Assembly (NCBI GenBank): GCA_964407925.1
Contig: CAYOXM010000001.1
Location: forward strand, 1 to 64,000
Direction of reading: 5' to 3'
DNA length: 64,000 nucleotides
Source: CAYOXM01 sp964407925
GTDB lineage: Bacteria; Patescibacteriota; Patescibacteriia; SG8-24
Shown: piece by piece, positions 16,781-25,210 of the stretch
Layout of the letters: each line of letters opens with the position of its first letter
Numbering within the stretch: position 1 is the first letter of the stretch
Notes under the pieces: model-generated
Seen by the model: the letters and a program-made list of their open reading frames with translations, nothing else
What the model was told of the DNA's origin: nothing
The model's database searches: none
Position numbers and translations under genes: made by a program

Positions 16781-17356
16781 TCACTTTACCACCGGCGCGG
16801 CAGGTCGTTCAACGACGTGCGGCATCGGCGGACGGGGGGCCTGCGGCGGATGCTGCTGCGGCGGCCTGCGCCGCTCGCCGCCGAAGTACGCGATCGCCTT
16901 CTGCAGGATGGGACGGACGTCGTCGTAGCTCGAGGTCTTCATCGCGCCCTTGAGGCCGACCCAGATGATGCGGCGGATCTTCTCCTTGCGCTGGGGGCTC
17001 CCCTTGGCGCGCGACGGCGCCTGCATCAGGAAATAGTGCACGTACTTGTGCACGAGCACGCCCTTCGTTTCTGCCCGGTAACGGTCGCGGAACCAGAAGT
17101 CGATCGTGCCGAGCGGCGCGATGACCTTGAGCCGGCCGAGCCCCATCTCCTCGCGCGTCTCGCGCACGGCGGCGTCGACGACCTTCTCGTCCTTCTCGAC
17201 ATGACCCTTCGCGAACGCCCACTTTCCGAACGGGTCCATGATGAACGCGATGCGCACCCCCTTCGGAGTGCGCTTGAAGACGATGCCGCCGGCGGAAATT
17301 TCGACTTTGACCCGCTCGCCCGGCTCCTTCTTCTGAATCCTCGGTCCCCTGCTCAT
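16781..17356 (-). CDS. Nudix hydrolase
   Basis: This 191-residue protein hydrolyses a nucleoside diphosphate linked to another group; the substrate cannot be told from sequence. The Nudix box is intact: G at GHVEKDE, then RETREEMGL, matching Gx5Ex7REUxEExGU. The N-terminal strand VEISAGGIVFKRTPKGVRI is typical of MutT/diadenosine-polyphosphate hydrolase types. The last 30 residues are a low-complexity Pro/Arg tail (RRRPPQQHPPQAPRPP) not belonging to the fold. It lies between the CtpA-like protease (10 bases upstream) and pyrG and is probably co-transcribed with both. Confidence 0.9.
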   Translation of the reverse strand: MSRGPRIQKKEPGERVKVEISAGGIVFKRTPKGVRIAFIMDPFGKWAFAKGHVEKDEKVVDAAVRETREEMGLGRLKVIAPLGTIDFWFRDRYRAETKGVLVHKYVHYFLMQAPSRAKGSPQRKEKIRRIIWVGLKGAMKTSSYDDVRPILQKAIAYFGGERRRPPQQHPPQAPRPPMPHVVERPAAPVVK

Positions 17357-17366
17357 AGCGGCGGCG

Positions 17367-18725
17367 TTACTTCTTCTCGTCGGCCTTCTTCTCCTCGGCA
17401 GGGCGCGCGGCGGCGGCCCCGAGCGCCTTGTCGTAGGCGCCCGCGGTCGTCAAAAGCTCGTACGCCTTGTCGAGCTGCGGATCCTTGTCCGCATCGTAGT
17501 CCTCGGGCGTCATCTTGACCTCGACGTCGGGAGCGATGCCCTCCTTGTTGATGGTCCGTTCCTTCGGCGTCAGCCACAGCGCGACGGTCAGCTTGAGCGC
17601 CGAACCGTCATCGAACTCGACGTAATCCTGCACCGAACCCTTGCCGAAGGTCTTTTCGCCGACGAGCACGGCCTTGCCGTCGTCCTGCAGCGCGCCGGCG
17701 ACGATTTCGGACGCCGAAGCGGATCCGCCGTTCACGAGCACGACAGTCGGGATGCCGGTAAGGCGCGCGAGACCGTCCGAGGGGTAGGCCTTCTTCTGCC
17801 CGTCGCTGAACTTCTCGATGACGACGGTGTCCTTGCTGATCCACTCGCCGCTCACCGCGACCGCGGTATCGAGGAAGCCGCCGGGGTTGTTGCGCAGGTC
17901 GATCACGAGCGCGTCGGGGTCCTCGAGCAGGACCGCGCGCACGGCTTCGTTGAACTTCGCCTCGGTATTCTCGCTGAAATGGCTGATGACGATCTTTCCG
18001 ATCTTCTTGCCCTTCACGGCTTTGGTTTCCCACTTCACCGACTGCACGGTGATGGTGGCGCGCGTGATGACGACCTCTTTCGCGTCCTTGAGCCCGTCCC
18101 GCGTGATGAGCAGTTTCACCTGCGTGCCCTTCGCGCCGCGGATGCGCGACACGGCGTCCTCTACGACCATGCCGGTCGTGTCGACGCCGTCGATGGCGAG
18201 GATGCGGTCGCCGGCCTTGAGTCCGGCCTTTTCCGCCGGCGTTCCGGAGAGCGGGGCGATGACGGTAAGGACGTCCTTCTTGATGCCGATTTCCGCGCCG
18301 ATGCCCTCGAACTCGCCGGCGAGCTCGTTCGAAAACTTCTCCGCGAACTCGGGATCGAGGAAGACGGAGTACGGGTCCTGCAGCGAACCGACCATGCCGG
18401 CGACGGCGCCATAGAACATCTTCACGTCGGACGTCGGCTGCTCGACGTACCGTTCCTTGACCATCTTCCACACGTTCCAGAACGCCTGGAAGTCGATGTC
18501 TTCGAGCGCCTCGGGCGGCGGGGCGTCGACGTTCGTCAGTTTCGTGTCGGCGGTGACGGTCTTGCGCGGCGCGAGCTTGTTCGTCGACTTGAGTTCGCCG
18601 AAAAACACGCCGGCGATGAAGCTGACGGTGACCGCGAGCGCGATGAGCACCCCGAGGCCGTACCTGCGGGATGCCTTGTCCGGAGCCGTTTTCGGGACTC
18701 CGGCAGGGGTCGTTCCAATCTCCAT
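17367..18725 (-). CDS. C-terminal processing peptidase, family S41 (CtpA/Prc)
   Basis: This secreted or membrane-anchored serine protease cleaves substrates from their C-termini. Starting MEIGTTPAGVPK it has a membrane helix at about residues 28-48. An N-terminal helical region (FWNVWKMVKERYVE) precedes a PDZ domain (LSGTPAEKAGLKAGDRILAI). The S41 core has the Ser region VNGGSASASEIVAGAL and the Lys region GEKTFGKGSVQ. The 452-residue length is typical. A GTG four codons upstream (18737) is in frame. I prefer ATG 18725, because the promoter -10 at 18736-18741 would overlap the GTG and places transcription start only a few bases before the ATG. Confidence 0.95.
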   Translation of the reverse strand: MEIGTTPAGVPKTAPDKASRRYGLGVLIALAVTVSFIAGVFFGELKSTNKLAPRKTVTADTKLTNVDAPPPEALEDIDFQAFWNVWKMVKERYVEQPTSDVKMFYGAVAGMVGSLQDPYSVFLDPEFAEKFSNELAGEFEGIGAEIGIKKDVLTVIAPLSGTPAEKAGLKAGDRILAIDGVDTTGMVVEDAVSRIRGAKGTQVKLLITRDGLKDAKEVVITRATITVQSVKWETKAVKGKKIGKIVISHFSENTEAKFNEAVRAVLLEDPDALVIDLRNNPGGFLDTAVAVSGEWISKDTVVIEKFSDGQKKAYPSDGLARLTGIPTVVLVNGGSASASEIVAGALQDDGKAVLVGEKTFGKGSVQDYVEFDDGSALKLTVALWLTPKERTINKEGIAPDVEVKMTPEDYDADKDPQLDKAYELLTTAGAYDKALGAAAARPAEEKKADEKK

Positions 18726-18735
18726 AATCACCGTC

Positions 18736-18765
18736 ACGATAGCAAAAAAGTAAGGGAACGGTCAA
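18736..18765 (-). promoter_or_regulatory. Promoter of the S41 protease gene
   Basis: On the minus strand the -35 is TTGACC (18765-18760) and the -10 is TATCGT (18741-18736), with an 18 bp spacer. Predicted transcription start near 18729 gives an almost leaderless mRNA. Confidence 0.55.
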
Positions 18766-18825
18766 AACCGCGCTGAGGACTCCCGCGGCGAGCGCGGCAG
18801 GCCTGCAAAGGGCCGAAAACGGGGG

Positions 18826-20139
18826 TCAAACCCGCTCTATGTCGGCCCCGACCGCGGCCAGTCGGCGGTCGAGGGATTCGTACCCGCGGTCGACGATTTC
18901 CGCGCCATGGATGACGGTCTCCCCCTGGGCGACGAGGCCGGCGACGATGAGCGTCGCGCCGGCACGGAGGTCGAGACCGCGAATTTCGGTGCCGTAGAGC
19001 GGCGTCGGTCCGGAGATGAGGACGCGGTGCGGGTCGCAGACGGTGGCGTTCGCTCCCATCTTTTGGAGCTCGCCGACATAGCCGAACCGCCCGTCGAAGA
19101 GAGGGTCCTGGATCAGCGTCGTACCGACGCATTGCGTGGCGAGCAGTCCGAACGGCGCCTGCGCGTCTGTCGGAAATCCCGGATACGGCATGGTCTGCAG
19201 CTTGAACGCGGAGAGCGAGGCGGGCTTCAGCATCGTAAGCACGTCGCCGTCGAGCTCATAGCGGACGCCGGCGCGGCCGAGCGCGAGCAAAATCATGTCG
19301 AGGTGGTCGGGTTCGACCCCCACGATGCGGAGCGTCCCCTTGGTGAGCGCGCCGATGACGGCGAAGGTCGCGGTCTCGATCTGGTCGGGAATCACCTTGT
19401 GCGTCACGCCCCGGAGCGCGCTGACGCCGTCGATCGTCAGCGTGTGCGTGCCGATACCCTGGATCCGCGCCCCCGCGGCGACGAGGAAGGCGCAGAGGTC
19501 CTGCACGTGCGGCTCCATCGCGGCGATCTTGATGACGGAACGGCCCTCGGCGAGCACCGCGGCCATCACGGCGTTCTCGGTCGCGGTCACGGAGAAAACC
19601 GGCATCGCGACGCTGCCTTTCAGGCCCGTCGTCGTGAGCCGGACGTTCGCGCCGTTCCGCGTGACGTTCGCGCCGAGCGCCTGGAGGACGTTCAGGTGGT
19701 CATCGATGGGCCGGTTGCCGAGGTTGCAGCCGCCCGGTTCGGGAATCTCGACTTCGTGGAAGCGCGAGAGGAGCGGACCCATGAGCAGAATGGACGAACG
19801 CATGCTCTTCACGGCCTTCGCGTCGAGCGAACCGATGTCGGCGGCGGTCGCGTCGACGGTAAGTTCGTTGTCGCCGGTCCATTCCACCGTCGCGCCGAGC
19901 GAACGGAGGATGTCGAGCATGCGTTCGACGTCGGAGAGGCGCGGCACGTTCCGCAGGACGCAGGTCCCGCGGACGAGGAGGGTCGCGGCGATGATTGGCG
20001 TCGCGGCGTTCTTCATGCCGCCGACGCGGATTTCGCCGTCGAGCGGCCTTCCGCCGCGGATCAGGAGGCGCGCCGAAGCGGGCGCGGGGCGGGTTTCGGC
20101 GGTCTTCACGGGGCTGGTTTTGGTCAGGATTTGTGGCAT
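18826..20139 (-). CDS. murA: UDP-N-acetylglucosamine 1-carboxyvinyltransferase
   Basis: MurA adds enolpyruvate to UDP-GlcNAc, the first committed step of peptidoglycan synthesis in the cytoplasm. The 437-residue product has the two inverse alpha/beta domains. The substrate-binding LIRGGRPLDGEIRVGGMKNA sits near the N-terminus. The catalytic cysteine C138 lies in PGGCNLGNRPIDDH; Cys is retained, so this is the fosfomycin-sensitive type by that criterion. The C-terminal GTEIRGLDLRAGATLIVAGL is also standard. The N-terminus is about 20 residues longer than usual (MPQILTKTSPVKTAETRPAP). The gene is divergent from the PEGA protein with a 60-base shared upstream region. Confidence 0.97.
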   Translation of the reverse strand: MPQILTKTSPVKTAETRPAPASARLLIRGGRPLDGEIRVGGMKNAATPIIAATLLVRGTCVLRNVPRLSDVERMLDILRSLGATVEWTGDNELTVDATAADIGSLDAKAVKSMRSSILLMGPLLSRFHEVEIPEPGGCNLGNRPIDDHLNVLQALGANVTRNGANVRLTTTGLKGSVAMPVFSVTATENAVMAAVLAEGRSVIKIAAMEPHVQDLCAFLVAAGARIQGIGTHTLTIDGVSALRGVTHKVIPDQIETATFAVIGALTKGTLRIVGVEPDHLDMILLALGRAGVRYELDGDVLTMLKPASLSAFKLQTMPYPGFPTDAQAPFGLLATQCVGTTLIQDPLFDGRFGYVGELQKMGANATVCDPHRVLISGPTPLYGTEIRGLDLRAGATLIVAGLVAQGETVIHGAEIVDRGYESLDRRLAAVGADIERV

Positions 20140-20199
20140 AATTCAGGGGAATCGATGGGGCAATCGTCCCACGACGCAACGCCTTTTGGCAACCCTGAC

Positions 20200-21561
20200 A
20201 TGCATCGCCGCGCCCGCACGGCAATCGCCCTGATTTTCGTCCTCGGCTTCTTCGCGACGGCCCCTTTCGTGCTGCTCTACACGGCCGGTTACCGCTGGAA
20301 CGTGCGGAAGGGCCGCGTGGAAAAGACGGGACTCATCCAGACGTCGACGAAACCCGAGGGCGCGCGGATTTTCCTGAACGGCATACCGCAGAAGCGCGTG
20401 ACGCCGGCGGGATTCAAGCGCATCCTGCCCGACGACTACGTCGTGCGCCTCGAGAAGCAGGGCTACTTCCCGTGGGAAAAAATGCTCGAGGTCAGGAGCG
20501 GCGAAACGGCTTTCGCGACGGAAATCGTCCTGATGAACGACTCTCTGCCGCGCCTGCGCAACGACGGCGCGTACGCATCCGCGACGTTCAATGCCGCCGG
20601 AACGGCGTTCGCCTTCCTCCGCGACGACGCCGAACTGACCGAGCTCGGCATCGTCGACGCGCGAACGGGAACCGAGACGCTGCTCGCCCGTTTCGCCAAG
20701 GGCACGTACCGGAACGCCGCGGCGCAGTGGTCTCCCGACGGGGCGACCCTCCTCTTCGCTGGCGACCTCGCATCGGGCGCGACGCGCGCCTTCGCGTACC
20801 CCGCGGCCGATCCGCAGGCGGTCCGCGCCCTCCACGAGTCGTTCCCCTCGGGGAAACTCCGCTTCCGCTGGGCCGGCGACGGCAGCCGCGTCGCGGCCGT
20901 GACCCCGGACGGCGCTTTCACGGCCGACGCGGCCGGCGGCGCGTTCGCTCCCGAATCGCTCGCCGCGGGCGTGCAGGACGTCGACGTGCGCGACCGGACG
21001 GCCTGGATACTCCGCTCGTCGCCGAAAGGGGGCGACGTCGTCCTCGAACGCGGGCCGATCGGCGCGGTCGATGGCAAGAAACAGACCGCGGCGTTCCCGC
21101 CGGGATCCTATCGCTTCCTGGAAGGCAACGGGCCGTCGCTCCTCGTCATCGACGAGATGCGCGACAAAATCGCGCTCGTCGATCCCGACGCCGGCACGGT
21201 GCAAGGCACTTATGACGCCACGGGAGCGGCTTGGTACGGAAAACCGCGCGACGCGCGGCTGCTCGTGTGGAACGATTTCGAAGTCACCGTCATCGACACC
21301 GCGACGAAAGAACGGACGGTCGTGACGAGGCTCGGCGAGGCGCTCCGCAAATGCGCCTGGCATCCCGAAGGGCAGGCCGTGCTCTATGCGACCGACGCGG
21401 GCATCTTCGCCGCGGAACTCGACGACCGCGACCACCGCAACGTCTACCCGCTCGTGCGCTACGGCAACCTCGACGACTTCGCCGTCGACGCCCGCGACGG
21501 CATCCTCCGCTTCGTCGGCGCCGTCGGCAGCCGCAAGGGGACGTACGAGAAGGAACTGTAA
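20200..21561 (+). CDS. Membrane-anchored PEGA-domain protein with a beta-propeller-like C-terminus
   Basis: The protein starts MHRRARTAIALIFVLGFFATAPFVLLYTAGY, a basic tail plus one membrane helix or uncleaved signal. A PEGA domain follows at about residues 45-110 (TSTKPEGARIFLNGIPQKRVTPAGF... DDYVVRLEKQGYFPWEK). The remaining 330 residues are beta-rich. Repeating phrases of the type AAQWSPDGATLLFAGD, LRFRWAGDGSRVAAVTPDG and KCAWHPEGQAVLYATDAG resemble a TolB/WD40-like propeller. An in-frame ATG at 20155 would add 15 residues. PEGA proteins of this layout are frequent in Parcubacteria; the ligand and role are unknown. Confidence 0.85.
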   Translation: MHRRARTAIALIFVLGFFATAPFVLLYTAGYRWNVRKGRVEKTGLIQTSTKPEGARIFLNGIPQKRVTPAGFKRILPDDYVVRLEKQGYFPWEKMLEVRSGETAFATEIVLMNDSLPRLRNDGAYASATFNAAGTAFAFLRDDAELTELGIVDARTGTETLLARFAKGTYRNAAAQWSPDGATLLFAGDLASGATRAFAYPAADPQAVRALHESFPSGKLRFRWAGDGSRVAAVTPDGAFTADAAGGAFAPESLAAGVQDVDVRDRTAWILRSSPKGGDVVLERGPIGAVDGKKQTAAFPPGSYRFLEGNGPSLLVIDEMRDKIALVDPDAGTVQGTYDATGAAWYGKPRDARLLVWNDFEVTVIDTATKERTVVTRLGEALRKCAWHPEGQAVLYATDAGIFAAELDDRDHRNVYPLVRYGNLDDFAVDARDGILRFVGAVGSRKGTYEKEL

Positions 21562-21562
21562 C

Positions 21563-21598
21563 GATGAAAAAGCCGTCCCGCAGTACTGCGGGACGGCT
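21563..21598 (-). terminator. Terminator overlapping the HAD gene 3' end
   Basis: The perfect stem AGCCGTCCCGCA/TGCGGGACGGCT (21571-21598) is followed on the minus strand by five T. It overlaps the stop codon of the 21597-22358 gene. On the plus strand no T-run follows. Confidence 0.85.
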
Positions 21599-22358
21599 AT
21601 GCCGTTCTGCTTCGCGCCTTCGCGGACCCGCGACGCCGCGACTGGCGGACCAGCTTGCGGATGAGCGCGGGAACCTGCGTGATGTCGTCGACGACGTGAT
21701 ACCGTTTCGGATCGAGGTCGATCTTGGCGTAGGGCCACGTCTCGCTTTTGACGAGGATGCCCGTCATGCCGAGCTCGATCGCGGGCAGGATGTCGCTCCG
21801 CGTCGAATCGCCGACCATGATGCCGCGGTGCGGCTCGTCGGCGACGAGCTTCGCGAGCACGGGCTTCTTGTCGATCTTCACGATGTGCGTCGAGTCGAAG
21901 AGCGACTTGAGCCCGCAGCGGTCGATCTTGCGCTGTTGGAGCCGCTTGTCCCCTGCCGTGACGAGGTGCAGCATGTGGCTCGCGTGCTGCAGCTCGCCGA
22001 GCGCATCCTTCGCGCCGTCGAACGGCACGTACGGCCCCGACTTGAACCGCGCCGCCGTCGCGAGCAGCCGTTTCGCGACCGAGCGTTCGACGGGGACGCG
22101 GGCGCGCTCCGCGAGGATCTCGTACGTGCGCAGCCAGCTCTTCGGATACCGGTCGACGCCGTAGCCGTGCGTCTTGACGAGTCCCGCGTCGGTCTCGTAC
22201 TGCAGCCTGAGCACTTCGAGCGGGTACGGGCTCTTGTGGCCGAGCGCCTTGCTGATGATGAGCCCGCACTTCCAGGTGGGGCCGTGGTACAGACAGGTGT
22301 TCGGGATCAGCGTGTCGTCGAGATCGAGACACACGATCCGCCGGTCGGGGTTTTCCAC
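21597..22358 (-). CDS. HAD-superfamily hydrolase
   Basis: The 253-residue protein has all four HAD motifs. Motif I is VCLDLDDTLIPN (nucleophile Asp and acid/base Asp), motif II is LHLVTAGDK, motif III is the Lys region KIDKKPVLAKLV and motif IV is GIMVGDSTRSDILPA. A long helical cap lies between motifs I and II (about residues 25-100), giving a type C1 cap as in phosphoglycolate phosphatase-like enzymes. The C-terminus is a basic tail (RQSRRRGSAKARSRTA). The substrate is unknown. The gene is monocistronic with a terminator overlapping its stop codon. Confidence 0.88.
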   Translation of the reverse strand: MENPDRRIVCLDLDDTLIPNTCLYHGPTWKCGLIISKALGHKSPYPLEVLRLQYETDAGLVKTHGYGVDRYPKSWLRTYEILAERARVPVERSVAKRLLATAARFKSGPYVPFDGAKDALGELQHASHMLHLVTAGDKRLQQRKIDRCGLKSLFDSTHIVKIDKKPVLAKLVADEPHRGIMVGDSTRSDILPAIELGMTGILVKSETWPYAKIDLDPKRYHVVDDITQVPALIRKLVRQSRRRGSAKARSRTA

Positions 22359-22423
22359 GTTTTTACCCTTTCGTCGGGCACAGGGGAAAAGAGCGCAGTC
22401 ATCCTACCGCCCTCGGACGAAAA

Positions 22424-22453
22424 AGCAAATCCGCCCTTTTGGGGCGGATTTTG
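22424..22453 (-). terminator. Intrinsic terminator of rmlA
   Basis: The stem AAATCCGCCC/GGGCGGATTT (22428-22451) is followed on the minus strand by GCTTTTT. Confidence 0.85.
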
Positions 22454-22471
22454 GCTTTATTCGGATTCTTT

Positions 22472-23548
22472 CTAGAGTTCGACGACGGCGTTATCGCCGA
22501 TGATGAGGCGATTTCCGAGCGGCAGCGTCGCGTGCGCGGACAGTACCGTCGCGTTCTGGCCGATCATGCTGTCGACGATGCGCTTCGAGCAATTGACGTC
22601 GACGTAGTCGAACAGCACGGAATGCTCGACCTCGGTGTTGTAAATCTCGACGTTGTTGCCGATTGCCGTGTACGGACCGATGTAGCTGTTCTCGATGATG
22701 CAGTTCTCGCCGATGACGACGGGACCGCGGATGAGGCAGCGTTCGCCGATCTTCGTCCCCTTGCCGATCTTCACGCGGCCGTGGATGACCGCGCTCTCAG
22801 CGACGTCGCCCTCGTTCTTCATCTCCTCGGGCTTCATCTCGGTCATGAGCAGCTGGTTGCCCTCGAGCAGGTCTTCCGGCTTGCCGGTGTCCTTCCACCA
22901 GCCGGTGATTTCCTCGTACCCGATGGCGAACCCGTTCTCGATGAGCCAGGTGTGCACGTCCGAGATCTCGTACTCGCCGCGCGCCGACGGCGCGATGGCG
23001 TCGACGGCCTTGAAGACGTTCGAATCGTAGACGTAGATGCCGGTCACGGCGTAATTGCTCTTCGGCTGCGAGGGCTTCTCCTCGACGCGGACGATCTTGC
23101 CGTCCTTGAGCTCCGGCACGCCGAACCGTTGCGGATCGCGGACCTTCGAGAGCGCCAGGAGGCCGTTCAGCTTCTCCGCCTTGAATTTCTCGACGAACTT
23201 CACGATGCTCCCGAGAATGATGTTGTCGCCCAAGTAGAACAGGAACGGCTCGTCCCCGAGGAACGGCTTCGCCATCTTCAAGATGTGGGCGAGACCCTTC
23301 GGTCCGCCGACCTGCTCGATGTAGGTGATCTTCACGCCCCAGCGCGAACCGTCGCCGCAGGCCTTCTGGATCTCCTCCTCCCCCACGTTCACGTTGATGC
23401 CGATTTCACTGATGCCCGCCTCGGCGATCTTCTCGATCGCGTAAAACAGCATCGGCTTGTTGGCAAGCGGGATGAGGTGCTTGTTGATGGTGTACGTGAT
23501 CGGCCGGAGCCTCGTGGCGCGGCCTCCGGCCGTGATGAGCGCTTTCAT
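22472..23548 (-). CDS. rmlA: Glucose-1-phosphate thymidylyltransferase, long form with a left-handed beta-helix tail
   Basis: The enzyme makes dTDP-glucose from glucose-1-phosphate and dTTP, the first step to dTDP-rhamnose. The start MKALITAGGRATRLRPITYTINKHLIPLANKPM holds the nucleotidyltransferase signature GGxxTRLxPxT with the Lys-Pro block. FYLGDNIILG supplies the metal-binding Asp. After residue about 240 a hexapeptide-repeat tail (VIHGRVKIGKGTKIGERCLI, VVIGENCIIENSYIG) forms a left-handed beta-helix, as in the RffH/StrD long subfamily. The ATG at 23548 is preceded by AAGGG at a suitable distance. The other rml genes lie 1.7 kb away, in the order rmlB, rmlC, rmlD. Confidence 0.93.
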   Translation of the reverse strand: MKALITAGGRATRLRPITYTINKHLIPLANKPMLFYAIEKIAEAGISEIGINVNVGEEEIQKACGDGSRWGVKITYIEQVGGPKGLAHILKMAKPFLGDEPFLFYLGDNIILGSIVKFVEKFKAEKLNGLLALSKVRDPQRFGVPELKDGKIVRVEEKPSQPKSNYAVTGIYVYDSNVFKAVDAIAPSARGEYEISDVHTWLIENGFAIGYEEITGWWKDTGKPEDLLEGNQLLMTEMKPEEMKNEGDVAESAVIHGRVKIGKGTKIGERCLIRGPVVIGENCIIENSYIGPYTAIGNNVEIYNTEVEHSVLFDYVDVNCSKRIVDSMIGQNATVLSAHATLPLGNRLIIGDNAVVEL

Positions 23549-23600
23549 AGCACCCTTGAGTTTCCCAAATGAGGCCCCTTCAGTCAAACCTCGCCTAAAA

Positions 23601-23629
23601 GAAAAGCCGGCCCTCCGAAGGGGGCCGGC
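23601..23629 (-). terminator. Intrinsic terminator of the 23635 Nudix gene
   Basis: The stem GCCGGCCC/GGGCCGGC (23606-23629) is followed by TTTTCTTTT on the minus strand. Confidence 0.88.
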
Positions 23630-23634
23630 CGAGC

Positions 23635-24363
23635 TCACGCGAGACGCGGGAGCTTGTCGATGTAGTTGAGCGCGAGGCAGAGCGCCGTGATGGTGTGGTT
23701 GTCGCAGAGCCGCTGGCCGATCTCGGCGCGGACGGTCTCGGCGTCCCACAGCTTCACCTTGGCGACCTCGTCATCCGAGCCCTTGAGCCCCTTGGCGAGG
23801 ACCGCCTCGGGAACCTGGAGCATGATGAGGAAGTACGACGGGGCGACGTTGTGCGTGCCGGAGTCCTGCGCAACGTTGCCGAGATGCGTCACGGACGTCA
23901 CCTTGGCGCCGGCCATGACCTCTTCGCCCAGCTCGCGCGAGAGCGTGCCGAGCGGGAGGTCGCCGATGCCGACGGTGCCGAGCTTGCCGCTCAGCTTCGC
24001 GTTGTCGAGCGTCTCGGAGAACCCGCGCGGGACCTCGTACATCCAACGGCCGAGCGGGAGACGCCACTGCTTCACGATGGCGAACTTCCCGTTGACGACC
24101 GTGACGAACACCGCGCCGTCCGAGTTCAGGCCGTTGGCGTTGAAGCGCACGGTGAACTCGCCGACCTTCCCGCCGGGGAAAAGCACGCTGAACTTCACGT
24201 CGGTGAAGAACCGCTTCGAGTGCTCGTGCAGTTCCTTGATCCGGACGATTTCGATTTCGCCCTTGGCATGGTCGCCCAGCTTGGGAATCGGCTTGAGGCC
24301 GCGTTCCGCGAGCGTACGGTTGATCTCGTCCAAGAGCTGCTGCCTCTCGTTGTCAGTGAGCAT
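23635..24363 (-). CDS. Nudix-fold hydrolase, ADP-ribose pyrophosphatase-like, with an insertion in the Nudix box
   Basis: The 242-residue protein starts MLTDNERQQLLDEINRTL. The ATG at 24363 has GGAGATGAGG a few bases upstream, so I prefer it to the upstream in-frame start at 24450. The central part WRLPLGRWMYEVPRGFSETL followed by LSRELGEEVMAG is the ADP-ribose pyrophosphatase signature. However, about 15-18 residues (LSGKLGTVGIGDLPLGT region) are inserted between the Gly-Glu half and the RELGEE half of the box. The metal-binding Glu residues remain. The substrate is not determinable. It is a monocistronic unit flanked by terminators. Confidence 0.8.
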   Translation of the reverse strand: MLTDNERQQLLDEINRTLAERGLKPIPKLGDHAKGEIEIVRIKELHEHSKRFFTDVKFSVLFPGGKVGEFTVRFNANGLNSDGAVFVTVVNGKFAIVKQWRLPLGRWMYEVPRGFSETLDNAKLSGKLGTVGIGDLPLGTLSRELGEEVMAGAKVTSVTHLGNVAQDSGTHNVAPSYFLIMLQVPEAVLAKGLKGSDDEVAKVKLWDAETVRAEIGQRLCDNHTITALCLALNYIDKLPRLA

Positions 24364-24482
24364 CGTATCCTCATCTCCCGCCTCTGCGGGTTCGGGGTTG
24401 CGCGTCATCCGTACCGCCTCTGCGGCGCGAATGACGGAGGATCGTGCCATGATTCCGGGAACAAGTCAACCCCTGAAGCGCG

Positions 24483-24507
24483 AAAAAACCCGGCGGAAAG
24501 CCGGGTT
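24483..24507 (-). terminator. Intrinsic terminator of the 24517 HAD gene
   Basis: The stem AACCCGGC/GCCGGGTT (24487-24507) is followed on the minus strand by six T. Confidence 0.88.
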
Positions 24508-24516
24508 AGCGTGCCG

Positions 24517-25137
24517 TTACAGGCCGAGCGCTTCGAGGTGGCGCTCGAGCCGATCGAACGACGTGAAGTGATGGACGTCGATGCCGAGCTTCGCGGCAGG
24601 CTTCAGATTGTCCTCGATGTCGTCGACGAAGAGCGCTTCCTCGGCGGCGCAGCCTGACCGGTCGAGTGCGCGGACCATGAGCTCCTCGTTCGGCTTGCGG
24701 AGCCGTTCGCTCCACGACATCACGTGATGGTCGAAGAGGTCGAGCAGGCCCATGTCGCGCACGGCCCGCTCGCGCAACGGGTCGATGTTTGACACCGCGG
24801 TGAGCGTGACCCCTTCCCTCTTGAGGGCCGCCCAACGACGGACGACGGGATCGTTCGGTGCGAAGCCGGCCTCGTTCCATGCCGCGTCGAACGCGTCGTC
24901 CGAGGGAAGTTCGCGCTTCGTCAGGTTGAGCCGCGCGCAGACCGTGCGGCGGAACTCCGCGACGGAAACGGCGCCGCGCTCGAAGCGGCGGATGAGCGCG
25001 CCGCCCTTGCGGAAGAGCAGCGCGTCGACTTCGCTCTCGGATTTGCCGCAGAGCGCCGCGAAGGCGCGCGTCGTGCACCGATGGTCGAACAGGACGACGA
25101 CGTTGCCGAGGTCGGAAAGGATCGTGGTGACCGCCAT
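24517..25137 (-). CDS. HAD-superfamily hydrolase, haloacid dehalogenase/YihX-like
   Basis: The 206-residue protein starts MAVTTILSDLGNVVVLFDHR. Motif I is SDLGNVVV, with the second acidic position replaced by Asn, as in YihX-type alpha-glucose-1-phosphatases and some dehalogenases. Motif II is TAVSNIDPL, motif III is RKPNEELMVRAL and motif IV is ALFVDDIEDNLKPA. The start is fixed by a perfect AAGGAGG Shine-Dalgarno sequence six bases upstream. This strong ribosome-binding site contrasts with most genes in the window, which lack one. The in-frame start at 25188 is rejected for that reason. Confidence 0.88.
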   Translation of the reverse strand: MAVTTILSDLGNVVVLFDHRCTTRAFAALCGKSESEVDALLFRKGGALIRRFERGAVSVAEFRRTVCARLNLTKRELPSDDAFDAAWNEAGFAPNDPVVRRWAALKREGVTLTAVSNIDPLRERAVRDMGLLDLFDHHVMSWSERLRKPNEELMVRALDRSGCAAEEALFVDDIEDNLKPAAKLGIDVHHFTSFDRLERHLEALGL

Positions 25138-25170
25138 GTGACGCCTCCTTCGTGCGGGCATGAAAACAGA

Positions 25171-25198
25171 AAAAGGACCGCTTGGCAACAGTCCTTTT
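25171..25198 (-). terminator. Intrinsic terminator of the rmlB-rmlC-rmlD unit
   Basis: The inverted repeat AAAAGGAC/GTCCTTTT is separated by 12 bases, with the T-run on the minus strand. Confidence 0.7.
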
Positions 25199-25210
25199 CC
25201 GCGACGGGTT

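Noticed and set aside
18907..20199. Long N-terminal extension of the PEGA protein running back through murA
   Set aside because: It is antisense to murA, which has its catalytic Cys and full length. The PEGA protein begins with its membrane anchor at 20200 (or 20155).
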